The notes under the pieces were generated by a model. That model was not told the DNA's origin. It did not search any database and was given only the letters and a program-made list of their open reading frames with translations. Below are positions 59,910 through 64,000 of a stretch of 64,000 nt of DNA, in pieces. The stretch lies in contig NZ_JAVRIB010000001.1 in the NCBI RefSeq assembly GCF_031846275.1, positions 124,001 through 188,000 on the forward strand, read 5' to 3'. Source of the DNA: Spectribacter hydrogenoxidans (GTDB lineage: Bacteria; Pseudomonadota; Gammaproteobacteria; Nevskiales; Salinisphaeraceae). The position numbers and the translations under genes were made by a program. How positions within the stretch are numbered: position 1 is the first letter of the stretch; the number at the start of each line of letters is the position of its first letter.

Positions 59910-61406
59910 TCAGCCGTCGCCGGCGCCGTTCGCGAGCGCTTCAAGCTTGTCCTGCAGGCGCGCGTTCTGTTCCAGCGCCTCGTATTTCTGCAGTTCCCGG
60001 AGTTGCTCGATATGGTGGGCGCGGGCCTCGGGTCCGGATTCAGCTTCCATCCGCACGAAAACGCGATCCAGCAAAGCGTCGATCTCGTCCACGACCCGCG
60101 GATTCCGCGGGTGCACGCGATAGGCCTTGTCGAAGTAGAATAACGCGCCGTTGACATCACCGAACTTCGCTGCGGTCTGGCCCTCCGACATGAACTCGTT
60201 GAATGCCTCCTGTTTCTCTGGAGACAGCTCCTCGAACGGAATGTCCGGGCCGGCGGCCGGCTCGTACAACAGCAGATAGGCGCCGAAGCCGGCCAACGCC
60301 AGAAGCAGCGCCGCCGACAGCTGACGAACGGTCCGCCCGACGCCGACGAACTTGCGCCGGAAGACCTCGGCGTCGGCCCAGCGGTCCGCGCGATCGAAGG
60401 CGAGAGACGTCGCAATAGCCTGCCACTGGTAGCGCTTGAGGCCACGGATGCGTTTCGGCTTCAATCCCTCAGTGCGGGCATCCGTGGCCCGCTTGCGGCC
60501 GAATGGATGCTCGCCGGTTAGCAGCTCGTAGGCGATGAGCCCGATGGCATACACATCATCTGCTGGATGCGGCTCCTGACCCTCGAACATCTCGCAGCTG
60601 GCGTAGGCCGGCGTCAGGCCGACAATCTCACCGGGATCCCGGGTTGGCTCACCCTGTTCGTCCATGCCGGCGAACGCGCGCGCGATGCCGAAATCCAGTA
60701 CCTTGAGGGTGCCATCTTCGGTAACGAACACGTTCGGCGGTTTGAGATCCGAATGGACGATATTGCGCCGATGCGCGTAAGCGATCGCGTTCGCCATGTC
60801 CACGATGTGGCTCAACCGCTCAACCCGGCTCAGCCCGTCCTCCGCGATGACGCCGTCCAGGGTCATGCCGACCAGGGACTCCATCGTCATGTAGAAGACG
60901 TCACCGTCCCGGTCAAAGTCGTAGACGGTGATGATATTCGGGTGGGCCAGCGTCTGGGACTTGTCCGCCTCCCGCTGGAGCGCCACGAAGGCTCGCGAAT
61001 CCTGAGCGAACGCGCCCGCGATCAGCTTGAGTGCAACATGGGTATGGTGGTGACCGGCTTCCACGCGGCGCTGGTCGACCGCTCGGAATACGGCCCCCAT
61101 GGCGCCGGAACCCAGCTTTGCCTCGAGCCTGAAGCGATTCTTGAGAACGTAGCCGGGACGCATACCCGCCAGCAGATTGCGACCGGATGTGGGCGCGGCG
61201 GTGACTTCCGTGGCCTGATCCTGGGGGTAACCAGCTAGTTCGGTCGGCGCTTCAGGGTCTGACGGATTGCTCTCCGTAACTTCAGTGGGAGCGTCCCTGT
61301 TGCTGCCGGCAAATTCGGTCGGCGCATCCTCGTCGGTGGGTTCGCTGCCGTCGCCGTCCCGGTGCTTGCGGCCGGGCTCGTCAGGCTTGTCATCGTGTTC
61401 ACTCAC
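59910..61406 (-). CDS. Transmembrane Ser/Thr protein kinase (PknB type)
   Basis: This 498-residue protein has a disordered acidic N-terminus (1-75) with Thr-Glu motifs repeated four times (APTEF, APTEV, APTEL, ATEV). The kinase domain (about 88-350) has LGSGAMGAVF, the ATP-binding Lys127 in VALKLI, HSDLKPPN with catalytic Asp220 (Ser in place of Arg, a non-RD kinase), and DFG at 238-240. A membrane helix is at about 363-382. A C-terminal helical, TPR-like tail (about 395-498) lies on the other side of the membrane. The Thr motifs could be autophosphorylated docking sites for FHA proteins. The gene is convergent with the double-FHA gene. Confidence 0.93.
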   Translation of the reverse strand: MSEHDDKPDEPGRKHRDGDGSEPTDEDAPTEFAGSNRDAPTEVTESNPSDPEAPTELAGYPQDQATEVTAAPTSGRNLLAGMRPGYVLKNRFRLEAKLGSGAMGAVFRAVDQRRVEAGHHHTHVALKLIAGAFAQDSRAFVALQREADKSQTLAHPNIITVYDFDRDGDVFYMTMESLVGMTLDGVIAEDGLSRVERLSHIVDMANAIAYAHRRNIVHSDLKPPNVFVTEDGTLKVLDFGIARAFAGMDEQGEPTRDPGEIVGLTPAYASCEMFEGQEPHPADDVYAIGLIAYELLTGEHPFGRKRATDARTEGLKPKRIRGLKRYQWQAIATSLAFDRADRWADAEVFRRKFVGVGRTVRQLSAALLLALAGFGAYLLLYEPAAGPDIPFEELSPEKQEAFNEFMSEGQTAAKFGDVNGALFYFDKAYRVHPRNPRVVDEIDALLDRVFVRMEAESGPEARAHHIEQLRELQKYEALEQNARLQDKLEALANGAGDG

Positions 61407-61460
61407 CGCTTTTCCGACCCGCGGAAGCCGACCGTACGAAGCGCGATCAGCAACGCTGGT

Positions 61461-63248
61461 TTAGCGTTGCGCAACCGGGCCGCTGACCTGTTGCGGCACG
61501 AAGAAGAAGTCACCCACCTCGTGCCCCGCACCCTTAATGCTCTTGAGCTCCGGCTGCTGACTGATGTTGTTGGCTTGGGCCCGCTGGCTAACGGCGCTGT
61601 TCAGCGTTTCGAACAATTCCGCCACGGTCATGATTTCCTGGTTGCTGCGCAGGGTTTTTATCAATTCCCCGGCGAAGATCGAGTGCTCGTCGCCTACGCT
61701 GTCGACTACCGGTTTGTCGCCGCCGGAAGACAGTAGCAAGCGCGAGCGCCTTGGCAGCTTGTAACGCATGTACTCTTGGCTGACGTTCGTCGTGTTACCG
61801 CCAAGCATCAGATGCCCCGGTGCGGAAGACAACAGCCCGCCATAGCAGGAATCCGCGATCACCAGCACCCGCTTGGCGTTGAAGCGGCCAAGGTGGCCAG
61901 TGATGAACTCGTTGGGCACCCAGCGGGAATCGTCCGGCGGGGGGTCCGCATTGGTCGGCAGCCAGTAGCCGACATCCCGCTGACCCAGATCCACCAGGCT
62001 GCCATGCCCGGCGTAATAGATCAGCAGATTGTCGTTATCGTCGAGCTTGCCGTGCAGGTTGTTGATCGTCTTCATGATGGTCAGCCGATCGGCGTCGATC
62101 AGCCGCTCCACCTTGAAGCCGTACTTGGACTCGAGCAGCTTGGCGATGGCCTGGGCGTCGGTGATCGGCGTATCCAGGTCCTCGATACTGACGTAGTCCC
62201 GATTGCCGATCACCAGGGCGTAGTACTGCCCGAAGTCCATATCGTCGACGCGGATATCGGCCGGGGCACCATCGGTCTGATCCCCCGTTTCCGCATCGGC
62301 CGATGCGGGTTCGCGCATCTTGGCGATGTCGGTGTCCGCGGGCTCGGAGGGCGACGCGTCTGCCGCCTGCTGCGACGGCTCCGGTGCCGCATTCGCTTGC
62401 GCAGCCTCGTCTTCCAGCGACGCCAGTTGTTGCTGAACCTCGTCACGCGACTCGTTCAACGAGGTCACGATATCCTTCAGCGACTGGATCTCGGCCGCCA
62501 TCGCCTGTTTGTCCTCGGCACTGGTCTGGGCGGCTCGGGATCGAGCCTCCAGCTTGCTCTGAAGCGACTCGATCTGACTCTGCAGAGCGCGTATCTGCGA
62601 CTGCTTCTGCTCGAGCTGCTTGTTCAGCTTCGCCTCGAGCTTCCGCTGTTCGGCCCGCGCTGTCTCCTGAAAGATCACACTGTCCTCGGAAAGCCCCCAG
62701 GCCTGCCGATACAGGTTCAATGCCTTGACACGGCTTTCTGCCACGCCCTTGCCCTGTTCATACATCGTGCCGAGGTTGAACAGGCCGCGCTCGTTGCCCT
62801 GCTTGGCGGCTTTCTCGTACCAGATCACCGCGGCTTCGTAGTTGGGTTCGGATCCCAGCCCTTTCTCGAATATTTCGCCTACATTGACCTGGGCCTCGGC
62901 GTCGCCGGATTCTGCCGCTGGCAACCAGACCTTCAGGGCGGTCTTGTAGTCGGCCCTATCATAGGCGGTGTATTCGCCACCGCGAATGTTGCAGTCGGCA
63001 GCCGTGGTCTTGATGGGCCGACGCTGTGTCATGTAGGTCGTATTACCGAGCCGACGCAACTGCCCGGGAAGCAGACAGTCGACGATCTGCATCTTGGCAA
63101 TCTGTTCTGAGGCGTTGGCCGGTTCCGCACCGCCCGAGGCGGCCTTCTGCCCCCCGGTGGCGCAGCCCGCGAGCATCAGCACGAATAGAACCGAGGGCGC
63201 GAACGCACCGGCGCGGGGAGCTACGTGCATGAATTCCTTGTGTGTCAT
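61461..63248 (-). CDS. Lipoprotein with Sel1 repeats, coiled coil and caspase-like (C14) domain
   Basis: This 595-residue protein has a lipoprotein signal with lipobox LMLAGC (Cys29). Two or three Sel1/TPR-type repeats (about 95-185) contain AQVNVGEIFEKGLG and GLFNLGTMYEQGKGV. A long coiled coil spans about 195-290, followed by an acidic Ala/Ser/Pro linker. The caspase-like p20 domain (about 340-585) has YALVIGNRDY, the catalytic His415 in YYAGHG and Cys468 in DSCYGG. Orthocaspases or metacaspases of this group cleave after basic or acidic residues. The ATG at 63248 follows GGAAGG; a second one at 63230 also has an AAGGA. It is 54 bp upstream of the kinase gene, so the two are probably co-transcribed. 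Confidence 0.9.
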   Translation of the reverse strand: MTHKEFMHVAPRAGAFAPSVLFVLMLAGCATGGQKAASGGAEPANASEQIAKMQIVDCLLPGQLRRLGNTTYMTQRRPIKTTAADCNIRGGEYTAYDRADYKTALKVWLPAAESGDAEAQVNVGEIFEKGLGSEPNYEAAVIWYEKAAKQGNERGLFNLGTMYEQGKGVAESRVKALNLYRQAWGLSEDSVIFQETARAEQRKLEAKLNKQLEQKQSQIRALQSQIESLQSKLEARSRAAQTSAEDKQAMAAEIQSLKDIVTSLNESRDEVQQQLASLEDEAAQANAAPEPSQQAADASPSEPADTDIAKMREPASADAETGDQTDGAPADIRVDDMDFGQYYALVIGNRDYVSIEDLDTPITDAQAIAKLLESKYGFKVERLIDADRLTIMKTINNLHGKLDDNDNLLIYYAGHGSLVDLGQRDVGYWLPTNADPPPDDSRWVPNEFITGHLGRFNAKRVLVIADSCYGGLLSSAPGHLMLGGNTTNVSQEYMRYKLPRRSRLLLSSGGDKPVVDSVGDEHSIFAGELIKTLRSNQEIMTVAELFETLNSAVSQRAQANNISQQPELKSIKGAGHEVGDFFFVPQQVSGPVAQR

Positions 63249-63285
63249 GACCTGCCTTCCTGGCCGTCACGACGGCCGATGGAAC

Positions 63286-64000
63286 TCAATGCCGTCTATG
63301 ATGCGGCGCCACGAGCCAACGGCGACGGTAACGCCAGCCCAGCGCGGCGGCTATCAGCAGCCAAAGCAACGGATCTGGCGCCTTCCTGTCGTCCGGCATC
63401 AACACGCAACCGCCGGCAGCAGCATTCAGGCCACCGCTGCCATCCGAAATCGGCACTTCGACCCGGCGGTTCGCTTGCATTGTATCCGTGGCCGTGACGG
63501 TAATGGTGGCCGTACCCGCCGATACCGCGGTCAAGATCAGGGTGTCCCCCTCGACCGTAGCGGTGGCCACGTCGGGATTATCGGACTCGGCAGTAAAGGT
63601 CAGTGGCTGGCCCTCGGGATCCTCGAAAACGGTTGCCAGGTCAATCGTAAGATCGTCGCCACCGAGGCTAAGGGTCTGATCCCCGATCTGCTGGACTACT
63701 GTCGGCGGCTGATTGGCGATGGCCTCGAAGGCGCCGATGTCGCATACGGGTTCGCCACTGCGATCGCCGTCCATCGGACGCGGTTCGCCGCGCTGATCCG
63801 CGTCCAGGCACCCGGTCTCCGTTCCTTGTGGATTGCCGGCGTCAATGGCCGGGCTACCCTGCAATAAGGCGTGGGTGCGCGTTGGACCACCGTTGTCGCC
63901 CAATCCGCCGAGCAAAGGGTCGATGGGCACCGTATCGCTACCAACCTGATCGCCGGCCATTGCCCCCAGTGGACAGCTGCTGCCGTCGCCGATGAGATTG
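63286..64000 (-). CDS. Secreted choice-of-anchor-Q-type protein, C-terminal part
   Basis: The frame is open from the right edge of the window, so only the C-terminal 238 or so residues are seen. They include the choice-of-anchor Q block (NLIGDGSSC, then GGLGDNGGPTRTHALLQGSP and AIDAG). An Ig/cadherin-like domain follows (PPTVVQQIGDQTLSLGG to TATITVTATD). The C-terminus has a Gly-Gly-Cys, then a single hydrophobic segment (PLLWLLIAAALGW) and a basic end (YRRRW), as in proteins with a CTERM-type sorting signal. The whole protein is likely a large secreted, parallel beta-helix protein. It stops 37 bp before the caspase-like gene on the same strand. Confidence 0.75.
   Translation of the reverse strand, partial: NLIGDGSSCPLGAMAGDQVGSDTVPIDPLLGGLGDNGGPTRTHALLQGSPAIDAGNPQGTETGCLDADQRGEPRPMDGDRSGEPVCDIGAFEAIANQPPTVVQQIGDQTLSLGGDDLTIDLATVFEDPEGQPLTFTAESDNPDVATATVEGDTLILTAVSAGTATITVTATDTMQANRRVEVPISDGSGGLNAAAGGCVLMPDDRKAPDPLLWLLIAAALGWRYRRRWLVAPHHRRH

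Noticed and set aside
58206..61406. Type VI secretion regulatory module (Ppk/Fha/Ppp)
   Set aside because: No tss or tag genes in the window; the neighbours are multiheme cytochromes.
1..64000. tRNA, rRNA and riboswitch genes
   Set aside because: No cloverleaf, rRNA core or known riboswitch pattern was recognised by eye in the intergenic regions; a covariance-model scan would be decisive.

Overview
This window comes from a GC-rich Gammaproteobacterium. The full-length core genes (mnmG, uvrD, argS, priA, a three-subunit pntAB set, gdhA) are of gammaproteobacterial type. The genus cannot be fixed from sequence alone; the gene mix would suit a Wenzhouxiangella, Xanthomonadales or Ectothiorhodospiraceae relative, which is inference. 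Coding density is high, and genes often overlap or nearly touch. Many exported proteins are lipoproteins or Tat substrates. No rRNA, tRNA or CRISPR array was seen.

Region 1 (1-11.1 kb): the end of a DUF945-type protein, then mnmG, then an oligopeptide ABC importer that is split. oppA starts 13 bp after a 275 bp element with 31 bp terminal inverted repeats. oppB and oppC follow, then a noncoding array with two exact 103 bp units, then an unusually short oppD. A cardiolipin synthase and an antisense EEP-family hydrolase separate oppD from oppF. Region 2 (11.1-25.6 kb): a probable pseudo-amidohydrolase, a PhoX/PhoD pair of Tat-lipoprotein phosphatases, an RRM protein, an M48 protease, uvrD, a GluR0-like glutamate-receptor channel, and the SPOR protein-argS and methyltransferase-priA pairs. 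Region 3 (25.6-34 kb): an AT-rich gap with two DnaA-box matches, two related small secreted proteins, a YIP1 protein, a Nudix hydrolase, the transhydrogenase operon, a 5'-3' exonuclease and a fructosamine kinase. Region 4 (34-42.5 kb): a delta-60-repeat lipoprotein and a probable iron-uptake operon (imelysin lipoprotein, HTTM membrane protein, FecA-like TonB receptor, PepSY reductase-like protein, small anchored protein) behind a weak Fur-box candidate.

Region 5 (44-64 kb) is the most unusual part. Seven same-strand genes look like one electron-transfer route. They encode a cytoplasmic FAD/NAD(P) oxidoreductase fused to two cyclic-nucleotide-binding domains and a four-cluster ferredoxin; a membrane cytochrome b with two His pairs 14 residues apart (probable CTG start); a degenerate FHA domain fused through one membrane helix to a periplasmic decaheme cytochrome; a double HbpS/GlcG-type lipoprotein; a 591-residue outer-membrane beta-barrel; a 1259-residue decaheme protein with a C-terminal LVIVD-type propeller; and a c554-like multiheme protein. 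Next to them lie a PP2C phosphatase, a double-FHA protein, a membrane Ser/Thr kinase with a Thr-rich repeated N-terminus, and a lipoprotein caspase-like protease. My reading is a transmembrane, possibly trans-outer-membrane, electron conduit under cyclic-nucleotide and phosphothreonine control. The domains are read directly from the sequence; the pathway, its direction and its control are inference.
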